Below, piece after piece: positions 11,804 through 20,311 of a stretch of 64,000 nt of DNA. Made by a program: the position numbers and the translations under genes. Source of the stretch: Pelagibius sp. CAU 1746 (GTDB lineage Bacteria > Pseudomonadota > Alphaproteobacteria > Kiloniellales > Kiloniellaceae); the NCBI RefSeq assembly GCF_039839785.1, contig NZ_JBDOQT010000001.1, positions 1,054,001-1,118,000 of the forward strand. Direction: 5' to 3'. The notes under the pieces are model-generated. The model was given only the letters and a program-made list of their open reading frames with translations, did not search any database and was not told where the DNA came from. Numbering within the stretch: position 1 is the first letter of the stretch; each line of letters opens with the position of its first letter.

Positions 11804-12625
11804 ATGGCCGATCTTCAGCAGATCGTAGGCGCAATTCTGCGCGACCTGGCGAAGGCGCGTTTCAGCGCCGATCTCTATTCACGCTCGATCTCGCGCTACT
11901 ACGAGAACGACTATCTTCTGCGCCGCTTTCCGGTGCCGCGCGCCGACGTGGAGGAGGTCGAACTGGATCTCAAGTTCTCCATCGCCGGGGTGCCCGACAG
12001 CGAGGTCAATCACGAAAGCCAGGAAGCCAACGCGGCGGTGCTCTTCGAGCGCTCGGTGGAGCGTCTTGTCGCCACCTTCCTGGATATCGCGCGGGCGCGC
12101 AACGAAAGCGACGAAGCCTTCCGTGAGACCTGGTGGACCTACCTGACCAAGGGAACCAACTCCTCCGCGCTGCGCATCGAGATGCGCCAGAAGGTGCTGC
12201 GCTATTTCATCGAGTCCTACACGCACCTGATCGACGACGAAGGCAGGTTCAACGCCGCGCTCGCCCTGCAGGAACTGGAGCGGCCGATCCGCTGGGCCAT
12301 GGAGCCTTACGCCAAGGAGGCCTACACCGCCCCTGGCAGCGAGGCCGAGCAGCAGATGAAACGGGACCTGCGCGCCATGGTCTTGCCGCTGATGGAAGAG
12401 GGCGACATCCGTCAGGCGGTCGGCGCCATGACGCCCGCAATCGAAACCATCTGGCAGGGCAACAGCGATGCGCGCCTGGAAATCATGGTGGAAGGCGGCC
12501 AGCTCTCGCAGCTCGGCGAGGCGGCGCTGTCCAGCGTGAAGATCAAGGCGGTGGTGCGCAACATGGTGTGGACCGAGGTGAAGGTCGGCGAGAGGACCAC
12601 GCGCCACGCCCTCACGTCGGAATAG
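11804..12625 (+). CDS. Unknown DUF2589-associated protein sharing the PxP-strand motif
   Basis: I do not recognise a named family for this 273-residue protein. It opens with a helix (LQQIVGAILRDLAKARFSAD) and then PVPRADVEEVELDLKFSI at residues 43-60. That segment aligns position by position with the P-I-P motif segments of both flanking DUF2589 proteins. The middle is helical and charged. The C-terminal 40 residues (SSVKIKAVVRNMVWTEVKV) look like alternating beta strands. No signal peptide or membrane segment is visible. The start follows GAGGGGAGGC by 16 bp. It lies between two DUF2589 genes and probably works with them, perhaps as a structural partner. Confidence 0.75.
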   Translation: MADLQQIVGAILRDLAKARFSADLYSRSISRYYENDYLLRRFPVPRADVEEVELDLKFSIAGVPDSEVNHESQEANAAVLFERSVERLVATFLDIARARNESDEAFRETWWTYLTKGTNSSALRIEMRQKVLRYFIESYTHLIDDEGRFNAALALQELERPIRWAMEPYAKEAYTAPGSEAEQQMKRDLRAMVLPLMEEGDIRQAVGAMTPAIETIWQGNSDARLEIMVEGGQLSQLGEAALSSVKIKAVVRNMVWTEVKVGERTTRHALTSE

Positions 12626-12649
12626 GGGCATCGGAGTAGGGAGGGCAAT

Positions 12650-13417
12650 ATGTCTGACGACACCGACAAGGCCGCCGCAGCCTCCGGAAGCGGCGGGGCC
12701 GAAAGCGGTGGGGCCGCAAGCGGTGGGAACGGCAACGGCGGAAGCGGCAACGGCGTCCTGCCGGGCGGCGCCCCTGAGCTGCCGGAGCCGCAGAGCGGCG
12801 TGCTGTCGCTGGCGCAGCTTATCGGCGCGCCGATCCATGCGCTGGTCGATGCCGAGGCGCAGTCGGCCATGGCCACGGCCCGCTTCGTGCGCGCCGTCGG
12901 CTTCACCGGCCCGAAAGAAGGCGAGCCCGGCGGCATGGGCGACCTCGGCGACCTGCAGATGGCGCGCTTCACCCGCAGGCGCCGCAGCGCCGACGGCACG
13001 GAGGAAGACGTGGAGGTGCAGATCCCGCTGCTCTCCATGCTTCCGATCCCGGCGCTGCAGATCAAGGACGCGGAGCTGGACTACACCGTGAAGATCGTCC
13101 AGACCGAGGCCCTGCCCCAGCGCCAGGCGGAGGTGAACCAGCTCATCGAAGCGCGGGGCGCCGGGCCCTTGCGGGAGCCGCCGGCCACCTTGCGCGCCGC
13201 CTTCGCGCGCGAGCCGCGCGCGGGCGACCGCCGCTCCGTCGACATGCTGGTGAAGATGAAGCTGCGCATCGAGCAGGCCGACATGCCCGGCGGCTTGGCG
13301 CAGTTGCTGGCCTTGGCGGCGGAGACCACGCGGCAGACGCCGCTGCCGCCGCCGCCCTCCGAGACGCCGCCGGCTGCGGCGGGCAATCGCGATCGCCGGA
13401 ACCGCGGCAATGGCTGA
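12650..13417 (+). CDS. DUF2589 domain protein, second paralogue with Gly/Ser-rich N-terminal extension
   Basis: The 255-residue protein repeats the DUF2589 layout: LIGAPIHALVDAEAQSAM, VRAVGF, PLLSMLPIPALQIKDAELDY at about 126-145, and DMPGGLAQLLALAAET near the end. It differs from the first paralogue by about 45 extra N-terminal residues rich in Gly, Ser and Asn, and by charged insertions in the core. The tail is proline- and arginine-rich. The gene starts 24 bp after the preceding stop, with GGGAGGG before the ATG. Its stop region overlaps the next start by 8 bp, so the genes form an operon. Confidence 0.85.
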   Translation: MSDDTDKAAAASGSGGAESGGAASGGNGNGGSGNGVLPGGAPELPEPQSGVLSLAQLIGAPIHALVDAEAQSAMATARFVRAVGFTGPKEGEPGGMGDLGDLQMARFTRRRRSADGTEEDVEVQIPLLSMLPIPALQIKDAELDYTVKIVQTEALPQRQAEVNQLIEARGAGPLREPPATLRAAFAREPRAGDRRSVDMLVKMKLRIEQADMPGGLAQLLALAAETTRQTPLPPPPSETPPAAAGNRDRRNRGNG

Positions 13418-13676
13418 GCCGCAACCCGATGCGACGACGCCGGGCCGCATCCCCTGTCCCGACTGCGGCCAGGCGCTGGCGCTGCCGATCGCCGCGGTGT
13501 TGAGCGGTCAGCCGATCGTCTGCGCCGCCTGCGGTCTGGAGCTTCAGGCAAAGCGGGAAGATTCGGCCGAGGCCCTGGCGGCGCTGGGGCGCTGGTACGA
13601 GGAGACCGCGACGGCCCGCGCCGCCGCCGCCGGCGCTCGATCCTCGCCGCCCAAGTCCTCCGGCCGCCGCCGCTAG
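13410..13676 (+). CDS. Small zinc-ribbon protein
   Basis: The 88-residue protein has two CxxC knuckles, Cys16/Cys19 in CPDCG and Cys38/Cys41 in CAACG, 19 residues apart, as in a zinc ribbon. The remainder is alanine-rich and ends in a basic tail (SSGRRR). It overlaps the end of the second DUF2589 gene by 8 bp, and the next gene begins 2 bp after its stop, so translation is probably coupled. The first half resembles MJ0042-like ribbons. The role is unknown; a binding or adaptor function is a guess. Confidence 0.7.
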   Translation: MAEPQPDATTPGRIPCPDCGQALALPIAAVLSGQPIVCAACGLELQAKREDSAEALAALGRWYEETATARAAAAGARSSPPKSSGRRR

Positions 13677-13678
13677 CC

Positions 13679-14671
13679 TTGTCGGTCTACGAAAGCCGCT
13701 TTCGTCCCTGGCTGGACGATCCCGCGGGGTGGCCTTCGTGGAGTCTGACGCCGCAAGAGGCGGCGGACTTCGCAGCCGATCTCGCCGCCGCCGGCGCCGA
13801 GGCGGGGGAGCGGCTCGTCAATCTCTACGGCGAGCAGGCCGACACCTTCGGTGCGGCGGATCTTGCCGCGGCCCTGGCGGCGCAGCCCCTGGACGAGGCG
13901 GACCTGCAGGCCGTGGCCCTCTCCATCGCTGCTGCCGACTACCACCGCCGGCGGCTGACGGTGCCGCGGGCCGCCGCCGGCGGCCTGACCAACCCAACGA
14001 ACAAGCCGGTCTGGGAAGCGCTCCGGCCCTACCTGCTGGCGCGCTGCCGGGCGGCGCTGGCGGGGGGCGGCGCCGAGGCGCTGCAGTGGCGGGCGATCCT
14101 GGGGCGGGTGCCCGACAACTGGCTGCCGGCGGCGCAGCTCACCCGCGCCCTGCAGCAGGAACTCAACGCCAGCGGCCTGTTCTCCGAGGTCGAGGTGACC
14201 CTGGAGCTGAATCCGCCGGTGGCCGGCGGCGGGCGTTGGATCGCCATGCAGTGCCGCGGCGCTCTGGCCGAGTTGCGCAAACGTCTCCGGGAACGCGCAC
14301 CCTGCCTGGTGGAGCTGATCCGCGATGCCGAGGATGCGGCGCCGCAGTGGGTGGTGGCCTGGCGCCTGGAGGACGAGCTGAGCCTGGGCCGCGACGGGGT
14401 GGAACGCGTGCGTCTCTGGGTCTACGACCCGCGCCGCGGCGCGGTGCCGGTCAGCCTGCGCGTTACCTTGGCCGACGACCGTATCCAGGCGGTGGAGAGC
14501 CCCGCGCCGGAGGCCGGCGCGGCGGTGAAGGCCCTGCGCCTCGTCAAGCTGGAGCCCGGCGACCCGCCGCGCTTCGGCTGGCGCCGCTGGTTCGGGCGCG
14601 CCCACCCCTGGGGCGTCTTCTGGTGGCTGAAGCGGCTCTGGCTGCTGCGCTTCGGCCGCGCTCCCGCTTGA
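13679..14671 (+). CDS. Hypothetical protein, last gene of the DUF2589 operon
   Basis: The 330-residue protein starts at a TTG only 2 bp after the zinc-ribbon stop. I recognise no domain. The N-terminal 100 residues are alanine-rich helices. About residues 150-250 look alpha/beta, with LFSEVEVTLELNPPV and VVAWRLEDELSLGRD. The C-terminus is tryptophan- and arginine-rich (WRRWFGRAHPWGVFWWLKRL) and may form an amphipathic membrane-contacting helix. No signal peptide is visible. Tight coupling suggests it works with the DUF2589 proteins. Confidence 0.65.
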   Translation: MSVYESRFRPWLDDPAGWPSWSLTPQEAADFAADLAAAGAEAGERLVNLYGEQADTFGAADLAAALAAQPLDEADLQAVALSIAAADYHRRRLTVPRAAAGGLTNPTNKPVWEALRPYLLARCRAALAGGGAEALQWRAILGRVPDNWLPAAQLTRALQQELNASGLFSEVEVTLELNPPVAGGGRWIAMQCRGALAELRKRLRERAPCLVELIRDAEDAAPQWVVAWRLEDELSLGRDGVERVRLWVYDPRRGAVPVSLRVTLADDRIQAVESPAPEAGAAVKALRLVKLEPGDPPRFGWRRWFGRAHPWGVFWWLKRLWLLRFGRAPA

Positions 14672-14679
14672 GGCGCCGC

Positions 14680-15315
14680 TCAGGAAAGTCCGGCCTGTAC
14701 GAAGCGGACTTCTCGATCCTCGCCCTGCTCGCCGCTCTTGCAAAAGAAGAAGAGTATGATCGCGAAGACGGCCGTGGCGGTGACCACGAGCGCCAACTGC
14801 AAGAACTGAACAGGCAGGGGAATGCACAACGCCACGAGCTCCGGCAGCACGATCGAAGGCCACAGCAGCATGACGAAGAAGCTGGTCGCTTGGTTCACTT
14901 TCGAAACCGAATAGGGGTATCCGCCGGTCAGGCTGAGCGGCCTGAAAAGTTCCTTGGAGATTACGGTTCGGTAGAGGGGGCCGACTTGATCGTCTGAAAG
15001 ACAGTCGACGTGGCGTTCCCAGTTCTGTTGCCAGTACTTGCTGCCCCGGTTGACGAGGAACCAGCCTATGGAAAGAAGGAAACCGATGCAGCCGACGATG
15101 ATCGTGAGATGGACATTGCCGGGTCCCGAACTGGCGAGAGCGAAGTACCCCGCCAAGGTTGAGGCGATCAGCGTCCAGAAATAGGTGGCGCGGCGCCAGT
15201 AGAGCCCGATCTCGAACTTTCGGATGTCGAGAGCGAAATCCAGGGCCCTCTTCCTATCGATGGTATCGCTCGGGAATGCCGCTGCATAGGCATGAATATC
15301 GCGAATCTTGGTCAA
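14680..15315 (-). CDS. RipA-family-like membrane protein
   Basis: The 211-residue protein has a conserved DIRKFEIGLYWRRATYFWTL segment at residues 30-49, followed by hydrophobic helices at about 45-65, 70-88, 145-165 and 170-190. This pattern matches what is annotated as the RipA family of octameric membrane proteins, named after a Francisella factor. The start is TTG at 15313-15315 preceded by GGGGAG at good spacing; no ATG fits the family N-terminus better. It converges on the DUF2589 operon with 8 bp between stops. Function is unclear. Confidence 0.65.
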   Translation of the reverse strand: MTKIRDIHAYAAAFPSDTIDRKRALDFALDIRKFEIGLYWRRATYFWTLIASTLAGYFALASSGPGNVHLTIIVGCIGFLLSIGWFLVNRGSKYWQQNWERHVDCLSDDQVGPLYRTVISKELFRPLSLTGGYPYSVSKVNQATSFFVMLLWPSIVLPELVALCIPLPVQFLQLALVVTATAVFAIILFFFCKSGEQGEDREVRFVQAGLS

Positions 15316-15468
15316 GGTTGTGTCTCCCCAAGACGAGGGTGAGCCGATGTCGGGCTTCGCCGCTTCTGGCGCGGATGCTACGGCCGGACCGTCATCTTAC
15401 CGCAACCGGGAGTCGCGGGTAGAATGATGTTGTCCTGGAATCTTTGCTTGTGGCTAGATGGACCCGGT

Positions 15469-16746
15469 ATGCACGATTCCCTCTTCGCCCGTATCGAGGC
15501 CAAGCGCGACGACCTGGTCGCGCTGACCCGGGACCTCATCCGCTTTCCCACGGTGAATCCGCCGGGCGAGGCCTACACGCCCTGCGCCGAGTTTCTGGGC
15601 CAGCGCCTCGCGGCGCGCGGCTTCGAGGTCGGCTATCACCGCGGCGAGGGCACGGCGGGCGATTCGGACAGGTATCCCCGCACCAACGTGGTGGCGCGCA
15701 AAGAGGGCAGGCGGCCGGGCCCCTGCATCCACTTCAACGGCCACATCGACGTGGTGGAAGTCGGGCACGGCTGGACCGTGCCGCCCTTCGAGGGCCTGCT
15801 GCGCGACGGCAAGGTCTACGGGCGCGGCGCCTGCGACATGAAGGGCGGCCTCGCCGCCGCGGTCATCGCCGTGGAGGCGCTGCTCGAAGAACATGACGAC
15901 CTGCCCGGCGCGCTGGAGGTCTCCGGCACCGTGGACGAGGAGACCGGCGGCTACGGCGGCGTCGGCTACCTGGCCAAGCAGGGCTTCTTCTCGCGCCCGC
16001 GCGTCGACCATGTGATCATCCCGGAGCCGCTGAACGTCGACCGGGTCTGCATCGGCCATCGCGGCGTCTGGTGGGCCGAGATCGAAACCCACGGCCATAT
16101 CGCCCACGGCTCCATGCCCTTCCTCGGCGACTGCGCGGTGCGCCACATGGGCGCCTTCCTGCAGAAGCTGGAGAGCGAGCTCTACCCGGCCCTGGCTGAG
16201 AAGCGCACCGAGATGCCGGTGGTGCCGGAGGGCGCGCGCCAGTCGACCCTCAACATCAACTCCATCCACGGCGGCCTCGGCGAAGACTTCGACGGCCTGC
16301 CGGCGCCCCTGGTGCCGGACTCCTGCCGCCTGGTGCTGGACCGCCGCTACCTCATCGAGGAAGACCCGGAGGAGGTGAAGCGGGAGATCGTCGCCCTGCT
16401 GGAAGGGTTGAAGCACGACCGAGAAGGTTTCGACTATGCCCTGCGCGAGGTGCTGGCCTTTCAGCCGACCATGACCGATCCGCAAGCGCCGGTAGTGCGC
16501 GCGGTCTCGGAAGCGATCGAGGAAGTGCTGGGCAGACCCGCCGAGAAGGTGGTTTCCCCCGGCACCTACGACCAAAAGCACATCGTGCGCGTCGGCCACC
16601 TGGAGGACTGTATCGCCTACGGTCCCGGCATCCTCGACCTGGCGCACCAGCCCGACGAGTACGTCGGCATCGACGACATGGTGGCCTCGGCCAAGGTCAT
16701 GGCCGCCGCGACTTTGGCGCTTTTGGGGCAGGCAGGGGGTCGCTAA
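15469..16746 (+). CDS. M20-family ArgE/DapE-type amidohydrolase
   Basis: The 425-residue protein is an M20 metallo-amidohydrolase. Visible signatures are HFNGHIDVVEVG with the metal-binding His and Asp, GRGACDMKGG, the catalytic/metal acids in TVDEETGGYGG, and a C-terminal YGPGILDLAHQPDEYVGIDDM with the last metal histidine. Members remove acyl groups from acetylornithine, succinyl-diaminopimelate or other N-acylated amino acids and peptides. I chose the ATG at 15469; the upstream in-frame ATG at 15424 adds 15 non-conserved residues. It is followed by a peptide-type ABC importer, so hydrolysis of an imported acylated compound is likely. Confidence 0.85.
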   Translation: MHDSLFARIEAKRDDLVALTRDLIRFPTVNPPGEAYTPCAEFLGQRLAARGFEVGYHRGEGTAGDSDRYPRTNVVARKEGRRPGPCIHFNGHIDVVEVGHGWTVPPFEGLLRDGKVYGRGACDMKGGLAAAVIAVEALLEEHDDLPGALEVSGTVDEETGGYGGVGYLAKQGFFSRPRVDHVIIPEPLNVDRVCIGHRGVWWAEIETHGHIAHGSMPFLGDCAVRHMGAFLQKLESELYPALAEKRTEMPVVPEGARQSTLNINSIHGGLGEDFDGLPAPLVPDSCRLVLDRRYLIEEDPEEVKREIVALLEGLKHDREGFDYALREVLAFQPTMTDPQAPVVRAVSEAIEEVLGRPAEKVVSPGTYDQKHIVRVGHLEDCIAYGPGILDLAHQPDEYVGIDDMVASAKVMAAATLALLGQAGGR

Positions 16747-16820
16747 ACTCCTGCCAGGACAGGAAAAGCGGTTGGTTCTCTCACCGGACCGCGAAGAATC
16801 ACGGAGGCAAAGCAGGACTC

Positions 16821-18311
16821 ATGAGACCGACTATTGTGCGTGCGTGTGCAGCCGTTCTCGTCGCCTGTGGGACCCTTGCGGGGGCTTCCGCGGCGCAGGC
16901 TGCCAAGGACAGCCTGGTTCTCGCCATGGTGCTGGAGCCGCCGCACCTCGACCCGACGGCCGGCGCGGCGGCGGCCATCGACGAGGTGGTCTACGCCAAC
17001 ATCTTCGAGGGCCTGACCCGCATCGACCGCAAGGGCGCGGTGAAGCCGGCGCTGGCCGAGAGCTGGACGGTGAGCGATGACGGCCTCACCTATACCTTCA
17101 CCCTGCACCAGGGCGTGACCTTCCACGACGGCACGGCCTTCGACTCCGCCGACGTGAAGTTCTCCCTCGACCGCGCCCTGGCCGAGGACAGCACCAACGC
17201 GCAGAAGGGTCTTTTCGCGCCCATCGCGTCGGTCGCGGCGCCCGACGCTTCCACCGTGGTCATCACCCTGAAGCAGGCGGCGGGCAATTTCCTCTTCAAC
17301 CTCGGCTGGGGCGACGCGGTCATCGTGGCGCCGGAAAGCGCCGCGACCAACAACAGCAATCCCGTCGGCACCGGTCCCTTCAAGTTCGAGCGCTGGGTCA
17401 AGGGCGACCGCATCGAGATGTCGCGCAACCCGGACTACTGGGGCACGCCGGCCAAGCTCGCCAAGGCGACCATCAAGATCATCCCCGATCCGGCGGCCGC
17501 CACCGCGGCGCTGCTGGCCGGCGACGTGGACGTCTTCGCCAATTTCCCGGCGCCGGAGGCCCTGGCCCAGTTCGAGGGCGATCCCCGTTTTGCCGTGAAG
17601 GTCGGCTCCACCGAGGGCGAGACCATCCTGGCGATGAACAACGGGCGCGAGGCGCTGAACGATCTCCGCGTGCGCCGCGCGCTCGCCCAGGCGGTGGACC
17701 GCAAGGCGGTGGTCGACGGCGCCATGTTCGGCTACGGCACGCCCATCGGCACCCACTTCGCCCCGCACCACCCGGCCTATGTCGATCTCACCGGGCGCTA
17801 TCCCTACGACCCGGAGAAGGCCAAGGCGCTGCTGGCGGAGGCCGGCTACGGCGACGGCCTGACGCTCAGCCTGAAACTGCCGCCGCCCAGCTACGCGCGC
17901 CGCGGCGGGGAGATCATCGCCGCCCAGCTCGCCGCCGTCGGCGTGAAGGCCGAGATCGAGCAACTGGAATGGAAGGGCTGGCTGGAGCAGGTCTTCAAGG
18001 CCAAGGACTACGACCTCACCATCGTCTCCCATACCGAGCCCATGGACATCGGCATCTACGCCCGCGACGACTACTACTTCGACTACCACGATGCGGACTT
18101 CAAGGCGCTGATGACAAAGCTGGACGCGACCGTGGCGGAGAAGGACCGCTATGCCATCCTCGCCGAGGCGCAAAAGAAGCTGTCCGAGGACTCGGTGAAC
18201 GTCTTCCTCTTCCAGCTCGCCAAGCACGGCGTCTGGAAAAAGGACGTCATGGGCCTCTGGGAGAACAGCCCGGTGCAGGCCAACGACCTGACGGAAGTCT
18301 ATTGGAAGTAA
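16821..18311 (+). CDS. ABC transporter substrate-binding protein, family 5 (peptide/nickel type)
   Basis: The 496-residue protein starts with a signal peptide (cleavage likely after AQA near residue 27) and continues with the family 5 pattern: LEPPHLDPTAGAAAAIDEV, YANIFEGL, AESWTVSDDGLTYTFTL, and NPVGTGPFKFERW. Such proteins capture di- or oligopeptides, opines or similar solutes in the periplasm. It lies 74 bp after the M20 gene and 187 bp before the first permease gene; a GC-rich palindromic repeat fills that second gap and may attenuate transcription. The ligand cannot be read from sequence. Confidence 0.9.
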   Translation: MRPTIVRACAAVLVACGTLAGASAAQAAKDSLVLAMVLEPPHLDPTAGAAAAIDEVVYANIFEGLTRIDRKGAVKPALAESWTVSDDGLTYTFTLHQGVTFHDGTAFDSADVKFSLDRALAEDSTNAQKGLFAPIASVAAPDASTVVITLKQAAGNFLFNLGWGDAVIVAPESAATNNSNPVGTGPFKFERWVKGDRIEMSRNPDYWGTPAKLAKATIKIIPDPAAATAALLAGDVDVFANFPAPEALAQFEGDPRFAVKVGSTEGETILAMNNGREALNDLRVRRALAQAVDRKAVVDGAMFGYGTPIGTHFAPHHPAYVDLTGRYPYDPEKAKALLAEAGYGDGLTLSLKLPPPSYARRGGEIIAAQLAAVGVKAEIEQLEWKGWLEQVFKAKDYDLTIVSHTEPMDIGIYARDDYYFDYHDADFKALMTKLDATVAEKDRYAILAEAQKKLSEDSVNVFLFQLAKHGVWKKDVMGLWENSPVQANDLTEVYWK

Positions 18312-18337
18312 GATCCGACCTGGCCTCGGCTAGAAAG

Positions 18338-18471
18338 TTCCTCCTCCCCCCTTGCGGGGGAGGATTGAGGAGGGGGGTCGGCGTAAGCCGCCAGCGATTG
18401 ATCAAGCGGAACCACCGCATCCCCCCCACCCTAACCCTCCCCCACCCAAATGGGCTTTGGGGGGGAGGGGA
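18338..18471. repeat. GC-rich palindromic intergenic repeat
   Basis: Two hairpins flank a spacer: CTCCTCCCCC / GGGGGAGGA at 18341-18363 around CTTGC, and CCCTCCCCC / GGGGGGGAGGGG at 18434-18470 around an ACCCAAATGGG core. The outer C-tracts and G-tracts can also pair across the element. This composition is common in alphaproteobacterial intergenic repeats of MITE or REP type. It separates the binding-protein gene from its permease genes. Confidence 0.7.
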
Positions 18472-18498
18472 CATTCTTTTCGTCGCGTATAAAGCGTC

Positions 18499-19455
18499 AT
18501 GACCCTCTTCCTGCTGCAGCGCCTGACCGCCCTGGCCGTCACCCTGCTGGTCGCCAGCCTGGTGGTCTTCCTGGTGATGGAGGTGCTGCCCGGCGACCCG
18601 GCGGCGGTCATGCTGGGCGTCAACGCGCGGCCGGACACCCTGGCGGCCCTGCGCCAGCAGATGGGCCTCGACCAGCCGGCGGCGCAGCGCTACCTCCTCT
18701 GGCTCGGCGGCCTCGTCACCGGTGATCTGGGCACCAGCTACACCTACGGCGTTCCGGTCTGGGAGCTGGTGCGCGAGCGCCTCGGCCTCTCGCTGCCGCT
18801 GGCGCTCATGGCGATCACGCTGTCGACCCTGCTGGCCATTCCGCTGGGCGTGCTGGCGGCGGCGCGGCGCGGCCGCGCGGCGGACGCGGGCGTCATGGGC
18901 TTTACCCAGCTCGGCATCGCGATCCCCAACTTCTGGTTCGCCATCCTGCTGATCCTGCTGTTCGGCGTGCAGTGGCAGATCCTGCCGGCCGGCGGCTTCG
19001 CCGGCTGGGACGCCGGGGCCTGGCCGGCGCTGAAGACGCTGATCCTGCCGGCAGTGGCGCTGGCCCTGCCGCAGGCGGCGATCCTGGCCCGCGTCACCCG
19101 CTCCTCGGTGCTGGAGACCCTGGGCGAGGACTTCGTGCGCACCGCCCGCGCCAAGGGCCTGACGCGCTCCGCCGCCCTGTGGCGCCACGCCGTGCGCAAC
19201 GCCCTCATTCCCGTGGTAACCATCATGGGCCTGCAGTTCTCCTTCCTGCTGGCCGGCACCATCATCATCGAGAACGTCTTCTACCTGCCGGGCCTGGGGC
19301 GCCTGATCTTTCAGGCCATCGCCCAGCACGACCTCATCGTGGTGAAGGACCTGGTGATGCTGCTGGCCGCCGCCGTGGTGGTGGTCAACTTCCTGGTCGA
19401 CCTGGCCTATGCCGTCATCGACCCGCGCCTGCGCGGAGGCCGATCCCATGAGTGA
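18499..19455 (+). CDS. ABC transporter permease, DppB type
   Basis: The 318-residue inner-membrane protein has about six helices. The N-terminus FLLQRLTALAVTLLVASLVV and the segment PGDPAAVMLG are typical of the DppB/OppB subunit. The cytoplasmic coupling loop is visible as EDFVRTARAKGLTRSAALW. It pairs with the DppC-type permease that starts within its last codons (8-bp overlap). Together they form the membrane channel of the importer. Confidence 0.93.
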   Translation: MTLFLLQRLTALAVTLLVASLVVFLVMEVLPGDPAAVMLGVNARPDTLAALRQQMGLDQPAAQRYLLWLGGLVTGDLGTSYTYGVPVWELVRERLGLSLPLALMAITLSTLLAIPLGVLAAARRGRAADAGVMGFTQLGIAIPNFWFAILLILLFGVQWQILPAGGFAGWDAGAWPALKTLILPAVALALPQAAILARVTRSSVLETLGEDFVRTARAKGLTRSAALWRHAVRNALIPVVTIMGLQFSFLLAGTIIIENVFYLPGLGRLIFQAIAQHDLIVVKDLVMLLAAAVVVVNFLVDLAYAVIDPRLRGGRSHE

Positions 19456-20311
19456 TTCCGGGTCGACTGAGGTCTGGCGCGAATACTGGGCGCGCGGGCG
19501 CGGTTCCGCCGCCTTCATCTTCGGGCTGGCGGTAACCCTGCTGCTCGTCGCCATGGCGCTGGTCTCCCTGGTCTGGACGCCCCATCCCATCGACGCCATC
19601 GACATCCCGAACCGTATGCAGCCGCCCTCGGCCGGTCATTGGCTGGGCACCGACCTCTACGGGCGCGACGTGCTGTCCCGGCTCATGGCCGGGGCGGTGA
19701 ACTCCATCGCCGTCTCCCTGGTCGCCGTCGGTATCGGCGCCGGGCTGGGCGTGCCGCTGGGTGCGCTGGCCGCCGCGCGGCGCGGGCTGGTCGAGGAAGT
19801 GGTGATGCGCTTCAACGACTTCACCTTCGCCTTCCCGGCGCTGCTCTCCGCGGTGATGATCACCGCCGTGCTCGGCCCCGGTGCCATCAACTCCATCATC
19901 GCCATCGGCATCTTCAACATCCCCGTCTTCGCGCGGCTGACGCGCGGCGCCTCGCTCTCCCTGTGGAAGCGCGACTTCGTGCTGGCCGCGCGGGTCGCCG
20001 GCAAGGGCCGGGCGCGCATCACCGTGGAACACATCCTGCCCAACATCGCCAGCCTGCTTATCGTGCAGATGACCATCCAGTTCGCGCTGGCGATCCTGGC
20101 GGAGGCGGGCTTGAGCTACCTCGGCCTCGGCACCCAGCCGCCGGCGCCCTCCTGGGGCAAGATGCTGAACGAGGCGCAGACCCTCATGAGCCTCGCCCCG
20201 CACCTGGCGATCTTCCCGGGTCTCGCCATCATGGTGACGGTGCTGGGCCTCAACCTCTTGGGCGACGGCCTGCGCGACCTGCTGGACCCGCGTCTCAGGA
20301 GGCAGCGATGA
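19448..20311 (+). CDS. ABC transporter permease, DppC type
   Basis: The 287-residue protein has an N-terminal helix, the conserved GTDLYGRDVLSRLMAGA segment near residue 70 and the coupling loop RDFVLAARVAGKGRARITVE. These mark the DppC/OppC subunit. I start it at the ATG at 19448, which overlaps the dppB-type stop by 8 bp; an earlier in-frame ATG at 19409 would lie deeper in that gene. Its stop overlaps the next ATG by 4 bp. Confidence 0.92.
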   Translation: MSDSGSTEVWREYWARGRGSAAFIFGLAVTLLLVAMALVSLVWTPHPIDAIDIPNRMQPPSAGHWLGTDLYGRDVLSRLMAGAVNSIAVSLVAVGIGAGLGVPLGALAAARRGLVEEVVMRFNDFTFAFPALLSAVMITAVLGPGAINSIIAIGIFNIPVFARLTRGASLSLWKRDFVLAARVAGKGRARITVEHILPNIASLLIVQMTIQFALAILAEAGLSYLGLGTQPPAPSWGKMLNEAQTLMSLAPHLAIFPGLAIMVTVLGLNLLGDGLRDLLDPRLRRQR

